Shown here one piece after another: positions 1 to 10,724 of a DNA stretch of 64,000 bases. Each line of letters opens with the position of its first letter. The first letter of the stretch is position 1. Under the pieces are notes generated by a model. It had not been told where the DNA came from. It was given only the letters and a program-made list of their open reading frames with translations, and made no database searches. Made by a program: the position numbers and the translations under genes. Source of the stretch: Sthenelais limicola (taxonomy: Eukaryota; Annelida; Polychaeta; Phyllodocida; Sigalionidae); contig OW804094.1 of NCBI GenBank assembly GCA_942159475.1, positions 132,480,755-132,544,754 of the forward strand, given 5' to 3'.

Positions 1-1561
1 GTATTGTGAAATAATCCACAATACTAGTGTTGGAAATCTCTTTAATTCACCTAAACTTCTTTGAAGATGTGTAGCGACAGAAATGTGAGAAGGATCATTC
101 TTAAATGTTTGCCAGTATTCTCAGCATGCATTACACTATATCACGAACTGTTAGAAATTTACTAAGAAATTAAAGGTTATTCCAAATGTTACAACAGGTC
201 ATTGATTCACATCTTCCCCTTTTTCTATTATCAATAATTTAACATGGGAAAATCGAGACTTAAGGCGATGATTGTTCACAATTCGCCTGACCACTGCGTT
301 GTTAATAGACCCATTAATTTCTCAGGTTTGGGGCGATAGAGATGCCCTGGTGGGCACGGACACAAGTATGCAGGTGTTGGTGCTCCAGGGCCTAGCACTG
401 ATGATAACATTAAGTCTAGAAATACCTATTACTTTCGGTAATGACGTAACAGAAAGATAAAAAGAGACATTCATACAAGTGCATTCAGGTTCATACCGGT
501 AGGTCTTTTTAATCCCCTCCCCATTGTCTACATAGCCTCCTACCACCAAACTAGTTTTTCTCCACTTTTTCTACTGTGAGACCATATCTTAACACCTCCT
601 TTAATACCTAAGCCTCATTTAATAGCTGTCCTTATTAGCCGGGCCCCAATAAGTCCCGATAGATGTAGTGTTCCAGTACTAAGAACAACTTTGTGATTAC
701 CTTCATATTGCGTGTTGAATACGAAGCTTGATTGAGACAATATTAGTGTTGGCAATCTCCTTCATTAATGTTGGCATCGGCCTATGAGCATGACATCGCT
801 GCAAAATGGGTGCAAAGCAAAAAGTAACACTTACTCGTTGTATTTGTTGGTTTGTGTGAAATAATCCACAAGACAAGCCAGCAGGTACGTCTCTGAAAAT
901 TAAAAAGAATAAAGCCATTGATTTCAAAATCAAGACATGAAGATAAAGGAACATAGCTGATAGTTTGCATTCAAGTAAATGCTAATAATCCACCTGATAT
1001 ACATTCGAGGGACTCGTAGCTTATTTGGATATGGGGAGATATGCCAGGTCAAAGTCCCCAATAAGTTAAAGGCTATGGGAGTTGATGAGAGGGTACTTTT
1101 GTATTTGGCAAGGTCCCAAGCGGGTTCATAATGGTGTATTGAGTTATGGGGACTGAATCGCGGTCATGGAACGTAATGTTAAGGCCAGTCAATTCCTCAT
1201 AAGTATCTATTCTCTAAACATTTATAGCGGCGATTATATAATTTATATTTACACCAGAAAAATATAATTTAGAAAAAAGTGAAACCCGCTTGAGTGACTC
1301 CCCCCTCCCCCCAATACACATACACCACTACCACCCACTCTACCTCATTTAGTGCAGACACCGCAAGCCAAACATACCATACAACCCCACTGATTAACCC
1401 ATCTATTTAATTACTAGTGCGTTATTACTACAACAACTAAATACCTAGGCTTCCTTTTCATTAAAGTTTAAAGCAAATTCATCTCAATATTGAGGCTTTC
1501 CTACTGTCCCCATCCCCACTCGGAGAAAGAGGCAAACACAAGGGTAAAGTTTAACCCTCAC
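1..1561. other. Intron of the NT5C2-like gene running off the left edge
   Basis: The stretch is AT-rich and non-coding, lying 3' of the last visible NT5C2 exon. No exon with nucleotidase similarity was seen on the minus strand. The short open frames at 272-970 have no protein-like composition. A partly repeated phrase near 730 and 840 (ATAATCCACA-type words, also at position 11) hints at old repeat DNA. Confidence 0.6.
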
Positions 1562-1650
1562 CTGGTAGATTGAAGAGAGTGTTGAGGACGTAGATACGGT
1601 CTTCTGTCAGCTTCAGGAACTTGTTAGGGTACAGCTCTCGCACCTCATTC
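1562..1650 (-). CDS. NT5C2: NT5C2-like cytosolic purine 5'-nucleotidase, coding exon 5 (last one in window)
   Basis: Read on the minus strand, an acceptor (GTGGGCAG|GAATG) opens an exon that ends CTACCAG|GTGAGG. It starts in phase 2 (one base completes a Pro codon) and leaves one base at its 3' end. The peptide reads [11 protein letters not shown] then a [15 protein letters not shown] stretch, which matches the region after the HAD core entry in vertebrate NT5C2 (family knowledge recalled without alignment). The next exon expected by homology, beginning near ETYLLAC, was not found between 1 and 1561, so the gene runs off the left edge. About 165 of roughly 560 residues are in the window. Confidence 0.88.
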
Positions 1651-2678
1651 CTGCCCACAAAGTTTCAGATATGTTAATGAAGATGTTAAACAACCGAAAG
1701 CATACAAATTGGCTTGGTGTAATCAAATGGCAAAACGCCAAATCAATATCTAATGAACTATCATAATATAATTATTATTTTCCATTTAGTATAATATATA
1801 ATACACACAGTTGACATTTGAGAAAGTGGCACACTATCGCGCACGCACCTTCGTGTACCCAACATTCCATCATCATTTCAAGCTTCAGGGATGGTAGCCA
1901 TTGTTTCATAATTCACTTATACGCTCGTCAATAATTTATAAAGCTCAAAGTAATCGATACCAAATCACAAATAAATGGAGACTGGGAAGCCGCAAGTCAT
2001 TGGCAAGAAGCCATTTGGAACGATGAGTTAAAATCCGTTCCAATGGTAGCTCCGCAGTTCTGATAGGGAGATTTATTGTGTCGATCACAATTAATAGCTT
2101 GGAAAAGTGAGGATCGCTATTACATAATTTAGCGACCAATAAGAAGACTCCTTGATAAAAGGCGCCTTACACATAACAATCGAGTCACTTCTTACCAGGA
2201 ATGCCTATCTATGCCTATATATAATTTCTGAGACATTAGAAAACTTTAACATTTCTATTTGGTCAGCTTCTAATTTCATATTCACCCTAAAATATACTCA
2301 ACACGATGACTTGAAGGAATGAAAAGGGAAGCAAAGGCACCAACGATATAAATTGCGTCATATAAAATGACGTTGTTACTATAAACTCCTCCCTTATCAT
2401 CACTTTACTACCATCATCCCATTCCACCAACCTTTCGTGTTTGGGCAATTCACGTTATAGGTGAAAACAATAATATTTCCTGATCTCCATGAAGCGAGTT
2501 GGCATTTAAAATGCCAAACTGCTATTTCATTCATAGTAAAATAAAATATTTTAGAATTTTGAAAGGCTTACCTGATAGTAAGGTGAAATAAAAATTTATT
2601 TTTTTACGACTGATAGGATTGCAGTGAATACTAGTACATGAGCACCGACGTGAAGCTAGCTACCTAGTGAAAGAGAGC

Positions 2679-2703
2679 GGGGGGGGGGGGGGGAGTGAGG
2701 GGG
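2679..2703 (+). repeat. Poly-G tract
   Basis: Fifteen consecutive G are followed by AGTGAGGGGGG, within intron 4 of the NT5C2-like gene. It could form a G-quadruplex on the non-template strand, and run length is likely to vary between individuals or assemblies. Confidence 0.8.
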
Positions 2704-2760
2704 GATACACATGTACAGCCCACCTACCATGAAGTATAGTGAGGCTTTCAATGTACTTAC

Positions 2761-2856
2761 GGTTTAAGGAACTGGAATCCGTGCACACAAACGAGAATGT
2801 TACCATAGACATCCACTTTTAGGAGGTTGCCATACATTGTGTCAAACCATAAACCT
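2761..2856 (-). CDS. NT5C2: NT5C2-like 5'-nucleotidase, coding exon 4
   Basis: The 96-bp exon lies between TTTGTAG|AGGTTT and CTTAAACC|GTAAGTAC. It encodes [15 protein letters not shown] followed by a [12 protein letters not shown] stretch, a highly conserved block of cytosolic purine 5'-nucleotidase (the family equivalent is [15 protein letters not shown]). The frame continues exactly: the split Arg codon AG|A comes from the upstream exon, and CC|G passes to the downstream one. The enzyme dephosphorylates IMP and GMP in the cytosol; the allosteric and catalytic motifs II and III would be encoded outside the window. Confidence 0.92.
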
Positions 2857-3132
2857 CTACAAAGAGAAAAGATATAATATTTTTAATATTTAAAAAGAAA
2901 TCAATCCCAGGGAAATTCCCAAACAGAACTCAGTTATAATAATAGATTAGGAATCCCCGGTACGAGGAGAAACATTCTGAAGTCTTGTCGACGTGTCAAC
3001 ATGCAAACTTTCTTAAATGAAGAATTTAATGAGGGTGACAAAATGTAATAAATCTAATTTTATTGCTTTTTAACAAGAGGCAAATGATAAAAATTAATTG
3101 GGTTGATGAGGTACTTTAGATTAGGGTCTTAC

Positions 3133-3250
3133 CTGATTGGGAAGGTCGGGTCATACTCAAACTCTTCAATTGCCTTAGGGTATCCAACTTGAAGCAGTCG
3201 ATCAACGATAAGCTTGAACCCCATCGACTCATACTCAGGCGATTTATACA
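3133..3250 (-). CDS. NT5C2: NT5C2-like 5'-nucleotidase, coding exon 3
   Basis: The 118-bp exon lies between CACTTCACAG|TGTATAAATC and CCAATCAG|GTAAGACC. It encodes [16 protein letters not shown], then a [15 protein letters not shown] stretch and DPTFPIR, directly following the DMDYTLA motif as in NT5C2 proteins. Entry phase is 1 (the Val codon G|TG is shared with the preceding exon) and exit phase is 2. The flanking introns, 3251-3576 and 2857-3132, are short compared with the 11-16 kb first intron. Confidence 0.93.
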
Positions 3251-3576
3251 CTGTGAAGTGATTAAACGTTATATGAATGGTAGGAAAAAAGAAAAATGTT
3301 ATGTACAAGTCTTGCGCTAGATCAAAGGAACCTTTTAACTGGGATATATCTCTTTGACTATGGGGAATGCCTCTTTCTCAATCGATATCACGAATAAAGA
3401 AATAATAACCTAAATATCTGTATCAAGATCGAATGTTACCTAGATAGCCAAATGCATTCCTTCAAAGAGAGTTGTTGATTCCTCTTCAGACATAAGAATA
3501 TTTATATGTGAATATGGCACAGCTATAAAGTAGGCAACTACTCGGGTATATTATTACCTGATAGAAAGGCACTCAC

Positions 3577-3650
3577 CTGCGAGAGTGTAGTCCATATCAT
3601 AGCCAAAGAACTTGATCTTTTCCAGGTGCAGGGACCGAGTGACAAACACC
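3577..3650 (-). CDS. NT5C2: NT5C2-like 5'-nucleotidase, common exon 2 with HAD nucleophile motif
   Basis: The 74-bp exon begins after GTACTTCTAG and ends CTCGCAG|GTGAGTGC. It encodes VFVTRSLHLEKIKFFG then YDMDYTLA. The DMDYT stretch is HAD motif I: the first Asp is the nucleophile and the second the general acid in this family. This is the entry point for all N-termini proposed here. The acceptor needs an incoming exon in phase 2, and the split codon AG|G then gives the conserved Arg of R-V-F-V. The same DNA is also read without splicing from an upstream ATG at 3979 (separate entry). Confidence 0.92.
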
Positions 3651-3979
3651 CTAGAAGTACACACACGGGAATCAAATATACAGTGATGACACTTGCCACA
3701 AGAAACAGCATGGCCGTCATTACTTTTGCTTCTTAAATACACCTTCTCCGATGGATTCCTATCTTTCTGTGGCATCTTTCTTTTGCCACTTAATGCTTCC
3801 CCATTGCTAGAGCCATTCGTACAGGCCTCCATGTGATGACCATTACCATTGGTTATGGAGGAGGAGGCGTGGGTGCTCAGCTTCGTATGCGGGACGGAAG
3901 GGGAATGGAAGTGATCCTGACTGGTTAAAGCACCAGTCCGAGGCGCAATAACCTCATCAGGACTTGCAGTAGTGGCCAT
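3651..3979 (-). CDS. NT5C2: Proximal alternative N-terminus of the NT5C2-like gene (read-through exon)
   Basis: An ATG at 3979 (GAGTCATGG, good initiation context) opens 109 codons that run without a stop straight into R-V-F-V of the common exon. Residues 1 to about 78 are Ser/Asn/Gly/His-rich, then basic (GKRKMPQKDRNPSEK), and look disordered. The following segment, up to the cysteine-rich CGKCHHC, overlaps the pyrimidine-rich acceptor region used by the distal first exons and may be intron that happens to be open. A weak donor GT|GTATTT would also splice in frame (phase 2), while the more attractive AAAA|GTAATG would break the frame. A TATA-like tract lies about 350 bp upstream. A real alternative first exon is likely; its exact 3' limit is uncertain. 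Confidence 0.5.
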
Positions 3980-4324
3980 GACTCGAATAGGGAAACTGAA
4001 CAGCGAGGTGGAAACTACTATTGATTTCCCTATTCACCAGTGGAGTGCAACCCAGTGAAATGTGATTTAGGAACCCAAATGGAAACACTTATCCCACGGG
4101 ATAAAGTATTTCAATAAGGGTCAAATCTATAGAGGCGCTGATTCCACGAAGAAGCTGCGCCCCAGGTAAGGCCGTTGTGGAAGGATCTCCTGACACTTGG
4201 ATTCTTCTCTAACTTATGTGGTGAATAGGCAAATTGGAGAAGGATGAAGGCAGCTTATAGAAGGAAAGCTCGGATGACGTTTGAAAGGATGACAGACTAT
4301 GACTGAGATGGAGACCCCTCTCAC

Positions 4325-4338
4325 TTATTATATATACA
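4325..4338 (-). promoter_or_regulatory. TATA-like tract of a proximal NT5C2 promoter
   Basis: The minus strand reads TGTATATATAATAA here, about 350 bp before the ATG at 3979. If it works as a TATA box, transcription would start near 4295 and leave a 5' UTR of roughly 315 bp. The call rests on sequence shape only; A/T tracts are common in this DNA. Confidence 0.3.
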
Positions 4339-5320
4339 TCTATAAGGGGGTGAAACCACCCCCACCACCAAACCCCCTCCCCTGCCATACAGGGTGACAA
4401 GAGAATGGGGAGGAGGGGCCATGAATGGCGTGACGTGGCTGTAACATGTATAGGGTCTACAGCTTAGATCTGCTGGTATTTTCGGCACCATGGCCATGGA
4501 GCAAATAACAGCTAATTCAATTCAGGTGCATTAAATCCATTTATAGATAACATTGTTGTGAGATCACAGATTTTCAGTCAATATCATAATTGGCTATCTG
4601 CCATTTACAAGGGGTGGTTTTATTTTTATTGTTTTCCATGGCCATATACCTAGCACCCAATGGTAGCAATAAGCCAATATAAGAGCATGGATTCATTTGG
4701 TTATTCCTTGAAAGGCCTCATCTCTACCAGTTACCAAAGGTCACATAACGGATCGTCGACTGTACTTATAAATTTGAGTCATATGTCTGCTGACCTCCTT
4801 TCCCATTGTGACCTTTTATGCTTAAATAAATTTGATAAGAAATATCGTAGCCTGGTTCAATACATCATCTTCTTTGTCACTTGGAAAAAGTCTGGGCTTT
4901 TTAGGACCTGGCGTGCATAAACATACACAGCCATTAGAAATGCTTGAAACTCCCCAGGTCACAAGGAAAGGTCAGCACTCGATCTATGAAATCTATTGAA
5001 TTCCGTATAAGAGAAAATTTAGTGACATCATTAAATCAACAGCCAATGTCTTGAATTTAAACACCCAATGAAAAATAACAATTTCAACTGCTCAAAATTT
5101 CCCCAGCTACTCCATATACAATAAAGATATTGCAACGTTGGTTTAAAGGACAAAATTAATAATAACCTTTTAAGAGGACTTTTTCTTTAATGTTGTTCAG
5201 GTCTTGATAAACTGATAGGTCTATTCAGCATGAAAAAAATGTTTTAGTTGATACGTTGCAAATTCCCTTCTTCCTCTTCAAACTGCTACCACGTTTTGAG
5301 GATAAGAATGCACTCATAGA

Positions 5321-5350
5321 CCCCCCCCCCCCCGTCCCCCCGCCCCCGCC
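5321..5350 (+). repeat. Poly-C tract
   Basis: Thirteen C are followed by GTCCCCCCGCCCCCGCC. On the minus (transcribed) strand this is a G-tract inside the NT5C2 first intron. Confidence 0.8.
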
Positions 5351-6329
5351 GACCTCCCTTTTACTCTAAAAAAAGCCACGTCTTAATGTTAAGAAAAACA
5401 AAAAATAACATGGTAGAATGGAAGTAATAAGATATCCCCTGCAAACATATACCAAATTACTCACAATTCCCTTTGACTGAGTAGGTAAAATACCCATATA
5501 GTGATGAATGAAATAACGCGACATAAACGAGACTAATCCCAACTAATGAGCAGTCAGGCCTGAAACAGATTCCTACGCTATGTATATATGAAGAGTGTGA
5601 CAAAACTTATGTGATCATGCAACCGATAGCTAAGCCAGAAGCGTTTCCCTACGATAAATGAAAACAGTACAATGACGAGCATGCATACAATGAAAGAAGC
5701 TATATATAATTGAATATGCCGGGAAAATAGTTCATAGTTAACACACTATTAATGGTACTAATCTGTCTAAATATCTTTCAAAAGAAAACAACAACTATGG
5801 TTCTCTGAAAAACTGTCAAGCATAAGAAAAAGGGATTCTATTTGTCTGAGCCCGATATTTAGACATAGAGACGTTCCAGTGTACTCATATTAAATTGGCG
5901 CATTAACTGAGAACTTAGTGGAACCCCTAGGTTGTCTATGGGTGGACGGCATCTAACAAGATACGATAAATGATAATAATAGTATTACATATGCAAATAT
6001 ATGGTCGGGGACTAGTTTGAGATACAGACAAAACCACGTTCTTATTTTTAAAAGTTGTATTAAACAATTCTTGAATTAAACATTGTGCTGAAACAAGTAC
6101 TCAATAAAAAGAGAAAAATAATTCATTCGAGACTCGGATGATTTGAAAATGAATAGAAGACCACAAAGAATGACGTAATATGTGATAAAATATACCAATT
6201 AAGACAAAGATGTAAAAAATGAACAACTGAAAAGAAACTTAACACAACTAAAGGCTCCTTAATGCCAGGAACTTATTCAACTCTGCTAAAAAATAATCCA
6301 TGGAGGTTACACCAAAAATTTCAATAAAG

Positions 6330-6485
6330 GCGGGATTCCACTGGTGCGATATGACGTACGACACAACCAAAAAGTGATGGGATAATTCTGAGCATATCCC
6401 ACCTCTGATATGAGGCACCTTACTAATATAAACCTTTTTCACATGCGATATAAATCACACGTCATATCGCATGAGTGGAGACCTA
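6330..6485. mobile_element. Small foldback (MITE-like) element
   Basis: CCACTGGTGCGATATGACGT at 6338-6357 is mirrored at 6459-6478; read in reverse complement, 18 of 20 bases agree. The roughly 150-bp unit has no coding capacity. Its ends share the CCACT-G core with the elements at 8105, 31414 and 34734. A target-site duplication could not be fixed. Confidence 0.6.
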
Positions 6486-8104
6486 GCTTAAGTGTGATAA
6501 CACATATGGAATGAAACAGGTCAAAATTGAAACATGGATAGGTAAAAAGTAAAAATATGCCTAAGGAAATTATTGCAAGTTCCATTTGAAATAGCAGTAT
6601 GATAATGTATTGGTCAGCGTAACATCTGAATCTTTGAATAATCTACATGGAGTGAATAAACACGCCAAAGAATCGTGACTGAAGGAGGATGAGGGATAGT
6701 TTGTTTCGGTATTTAAAATATCATTCATTTCTCATTGAATATATAGTTCATTAAGCAACCTTTATCAAAGTCAGATCAAAATCATCCCTGAATAATATCA
6801 GAGAAAAGACATTGGCATGAATTTTGTAACTAATTTGCGAATTAGCCAATAAATTAAAAAACAATAATAACTGCTTTAAAACGTGTTTGTTCAATCGACG
6901 AAGACTGTTGGGAAGGAAACGCAATGAATAAAGATTTAGCCCGTGATCCAGCAAATCCAATGGTTTTATCAGATCGAATTTTAGTCCGAAATCTCCGAAC
7001 CCTTGCATTATCATAGGATTGGATTACAGTCGGATAACTATCCAATAATATAATATCTTTTAAATATCGGATTCACATCCGATTAAAAAGTCGGATTTGT
7101 TGGAACGCAAGAGTTTAGAACGATTGTAGATCGGAAGAATACTGAAAAACAAATCACATAAACATGTATGGAATATCATTATTAAGTATGATGATAAGAC
7201 ACCGTGGAACACAAAAAGGGGAACTGATCTAGGTTCTGGGCTATATAAAGAACTATATCCTAGCAACATAAATTGGCTTATCGGCACGATGCTGATGTGT
7301 TAATACTTGCCTGTCCTTGAGTTGGGTGTGGGGTTCAACATGGGGGCAGCTAGAAGGTAAAAGAACCACAGACCATTTCACACTTTCATATAATATAGAG
7401 TGCTGCCTTATGTTGATGAAGACAAATACTTTGTCATGTGTACGCAGTGAAGATGTTATTGCACTTTCAGGTGTCATTTCGGATGCAACAAACCCCTAGC
7501 AAGGTTTATGTGGGCAAGGACCTAGCACCTGAGTGTGTTGAACCACGGAGGTAGATTGAATAGAGTGATTTCAGGCTCTTTACTCATATTATATTATAAA
7601 ACTAGTAGTCTCACCTAATGCATAGAATGACAATACGGCATAGCGAACCGGACCCGAGCCGTGAATGGAACTCAGCACAGATAATCAAAGAAATATCGGA
7701 CGAGATTCCAACAAGGTCTCGAAATGTTTAATATAAGATTTCTTACAACTTTAGTTTCTAATATGCTGTAATTCTCAACAATCTTACACGATGTACATCA
7801 TGTATGTCAAAAACAAAGAGTCAGGGTATATAATTTCTAGTAATAATTATGAAGCTAATATCACAAGTTTTCAACACCAAAAATATTAAGAGCTGACACT
7901 CTAAACGCAAAACCTCCCTGGTTGAAGAGTTAGTGAACATTATGCAGCAGTTTACAAGTGCAAAACATTTAGTGATTGTCCATGTAGACCATTACCGACC
8001 TAAGTAAGCATAAGGAAATCGATCGTGACGAAATGTGATATAAGCGCTGACAAAGCTACTGTCTGTGAGAAAAAAAAGACTTCCTCCAAACATCGCTCCT
8101 GTTA

Positions 8105-8340
8105 GAGCGGTTCTCCACTTGGTCGCAGTGACACGGCGATCCATTGCGATCATGCACCAAGGCTAGGCCTTGCGACTAGGCTTGCGACCCAGTGGAGGAG
8201 CAAACACAGCCCCTCCACTGGGCGTGAAGGCTTCGATCACAAGAATATTAAAATCATTAAATATCCCTGCGGTTGAATCGCTGATTGTATCGTTGCTCAC
8301 AAACAATCGCTTGTTCTTTGCGACCAAGTGGAGGAGCGCT
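8105..8340. mobile_element. Double foldback element with CTCCACTTGGTCGCA ends
   Basis: The outer ends are inverted: AGCGGTTCTCCACTTGGTCGCA at the left and, at 8319-8340, its near-perfect reverse complement (20 of 22). Two further copies of the end meet in the middle: GCGACCCAGTGGAGG at 8184-8198 and CCTCCACTGGG at 8212-8222. The element therefore looks like two units (about 8105-8200 and 8209-8340) placed side by side, each with its own inverted ends. Outside are TTAG on the left and TTAA on the right, compatible with a TTAA-type target. Confidence 0.65.
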
Positions 8341-8758
8341 TTAATGAAACAAACAGTTTATATGCACTGCAGGATTGTAATTTACTAAACTCATAAAATG
8401 TTGACTTACAAAATACCTGAGATCTCGAGTCAATGGGGAAGAAGGAAGCTAAGACAATATAGGAAACATTACTTAAAGTTATTTAACAGATTTTCCCCCA
8501 AGTTATTGTAGCTAAGAACAAACATGCTCAAAACAATAACGAGGGGAGTCAATTCACCCAGCAGTTGTAGGATGTTAGATTGTTTAATGGGAGCAGGGAA
8601 ATTGATGTACTAATACTAGCATGATTGGTTGTTCAAAATGACATAGAGATTAACATACAGGACGTGCATGTACATACATAATACATACATGTACATACAT
8701 AATATATGCACTGGAAGACCTGAACCCTGCTCACTCGTGCACCTAATTGTTGTTCTTG

Positions 8759-8786
<28 letters not shown>
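8759..8786 (+). repeat. Poly-T tract
   Basis: A run of 28 T, with a nearby ACATACATAATACATACATG-type simple repeat at 8670-8705. It could be the A-tail of a minus-strand retroposed sequence, but no recognisable SINE body was seen beside it. Confidence 0.75.
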
Positions 8787-8793
<7 letters not shown>

Positions 8794-9762
8794 AAGAATA
8801 CTTTGTTAACATGTCCATGAAACTCTTCCCTGTCGGGAGTACCTAGACTAGCATCAAGTCCCTCAGCCTATCTCAATGGGCACACAACTTGGGCTTTACT
8901 CAAGCTCGCTGGGTCTCAGTCGAGGCCGTAGTGACTCTAACATGAGAATATATTTTTCATAATTCTTTTTTAAAAAAAAAGAAAAAAAAAGAAAAGAATC
9001 AAAGACTTGCACAAGTCTAGGGAGTACCCTACGCGAAATATTATATTCCTGATCCATTATTATCCTCACAATTACTTTATGGGGGAAAAGTTTATGTGAG
9101 GATAGCAACCCTTAGCAACCCTTACGCGAAATATCATAAGCCCATCTAGGATATGAATATGTACATGATATGCAGTGTTATAGTATGATACACACTGACA
9201 GTTATATCAGGATGAAAGATAATGGTCCTACACTTACGCGCCCGCACTAAAAAAAGTTAATTTCTCAGAAAAAGTGACATTCTAGTTCACACGAAGGGGA
9301 TAACCTGATTCCCATATACCTAAGGACTTTCTGCACTCAGCTGATGGGCGAACTTGGCACTTGACTTCACCATGAACCTATCACCATGCTTGAGCTGGTA
9401 GAGTGCATCAAGTCTGATGCTATGGTGGTTATTCAAGCAAGTATCAGGGCCTTCCATAATAGTACAATATCCAGAAATAGATCATATAATGTGGAATGGA
9501 GGTAGTCAGAAAATGTGCAATTCACCTTCATCGACCCTTTCAAATACCCGAAATTCGGGAAAAAAATGAGGTTCAAAATACAGTTCAACATAAACCCAAC
9601 AATTTTCTGAATCAACGCAATACCAAATATAGTCATATACACCGAGTCTCCATCGTTCTTTTAGCCCAATTTGGCAGAATTCAGTAAATGTTTAGAGCTG
9701 CCTATTGTACATTTACTGACGCCCTGGCCCATTATATGTAACGCTTAATCGCAATAATGGTC

Positions 9763-9777
9763 GGGGGGGGGGGGGGG
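9763..9777 (+). repeat. Poly-G tract
   Basis: Fifteen consecutive G lie inside non-coding DNA of the NT5C2 first intron, with no associated feature. Confidence 0.8.
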
Positions 9778-10350
9778 CACTGCCAACAGGTGGAGCCCTC
9801 AGGCGAGATCTTTGTGATATTCTTCCACTAACTCCTGGGGTAGTATACCCCTATTGTTGACAGGGTGCTATACACTTGTCTTTTAACATTTTCATTGGAT
9901 CTTTAACGTAGAGTTTCTATTTCATTTTTTTGCTTACAAAATCTTTATTCAATTTTGGATCTCATAGATACTTCACCACGGACTGTAAAGTCACAAGTGA
10001 ACCTTTATCAACAAATATATTGTATGGTACATATGAATACAAAGTTCATATGAGTAAGGCATTTCCTTGTATCCTGTTTATATTCATAACAGATATTTTT
10101 GTACAGGATTCTCCGTTAGTTCTCAAGAGAAAAGGGAAATGATTGACAGGGGGTGAAATTCACGAATAAGGGACGTCAACAGGGATTCAGATGTCAATCA
10201 TAAAACTGTTATATTGATCAACACTTGAAGCTCACTAACGTTGGAATAAATCCCAATCTTTGTACATATATGTATACATAATACAGTATGTTCTTTCGAT
10301 GCATGTGACACAGAAAAAAATTAGTACCAAACCTTGCCCCATACCACACT

Positions 10351-10724
10351 ATAGAATTATAATCTTATATATAGGGGATTAGAGCATTGTACGAAAACAA
10401 GATAAAACACACATGTTTTTGTAGGCAATCATGGCCTGAGCATGATTGTACACTGAACTAGAATAATAATCCTGAATTGATAACTGTTGCTATTGTTGTT
10501 TACGTGTATTTGTCATTATTCATACCACCTGTTTGTGCTTATGGACAAATATAGAATTATAATCTTACATAATGCAGGGGGTTAGAGCATTTTACAAAAA
10601 CAAGATAAAACATCATGTTTTTGTAGGCAATCATGGCCTGAGCATGATTGTACACTGAACTAGAATAATAATCCTGAATTGATAACTGTTGCTGTTGTTG
10701 TCTACGTTTATTTGTCATTATTCA
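10351..10724. repeat. Direct duplication, period 200 bp
   Basis: Copy 1 (10351-10522) and copy 2 (10551-10724) are almost identical over about 172 bp. Both begin ATAGAATTATAATCTTA, share the block around GGCAATCATGGCCTGAGC, and end TTTGTCATTATTCA. The few differences (for example GTTGTTTACGTG versus GTTGTCTACGTT) indicate a fairly recent tandem duplication. No coding potential. Confidence 0.85.

Noticed and set aside
8640..9130. T-run, A-rich stretches and duplicated words, considered as a SINE
   Set aside because: No tRNA-like head, no clear target-site duplication, and boundaries could not be set.
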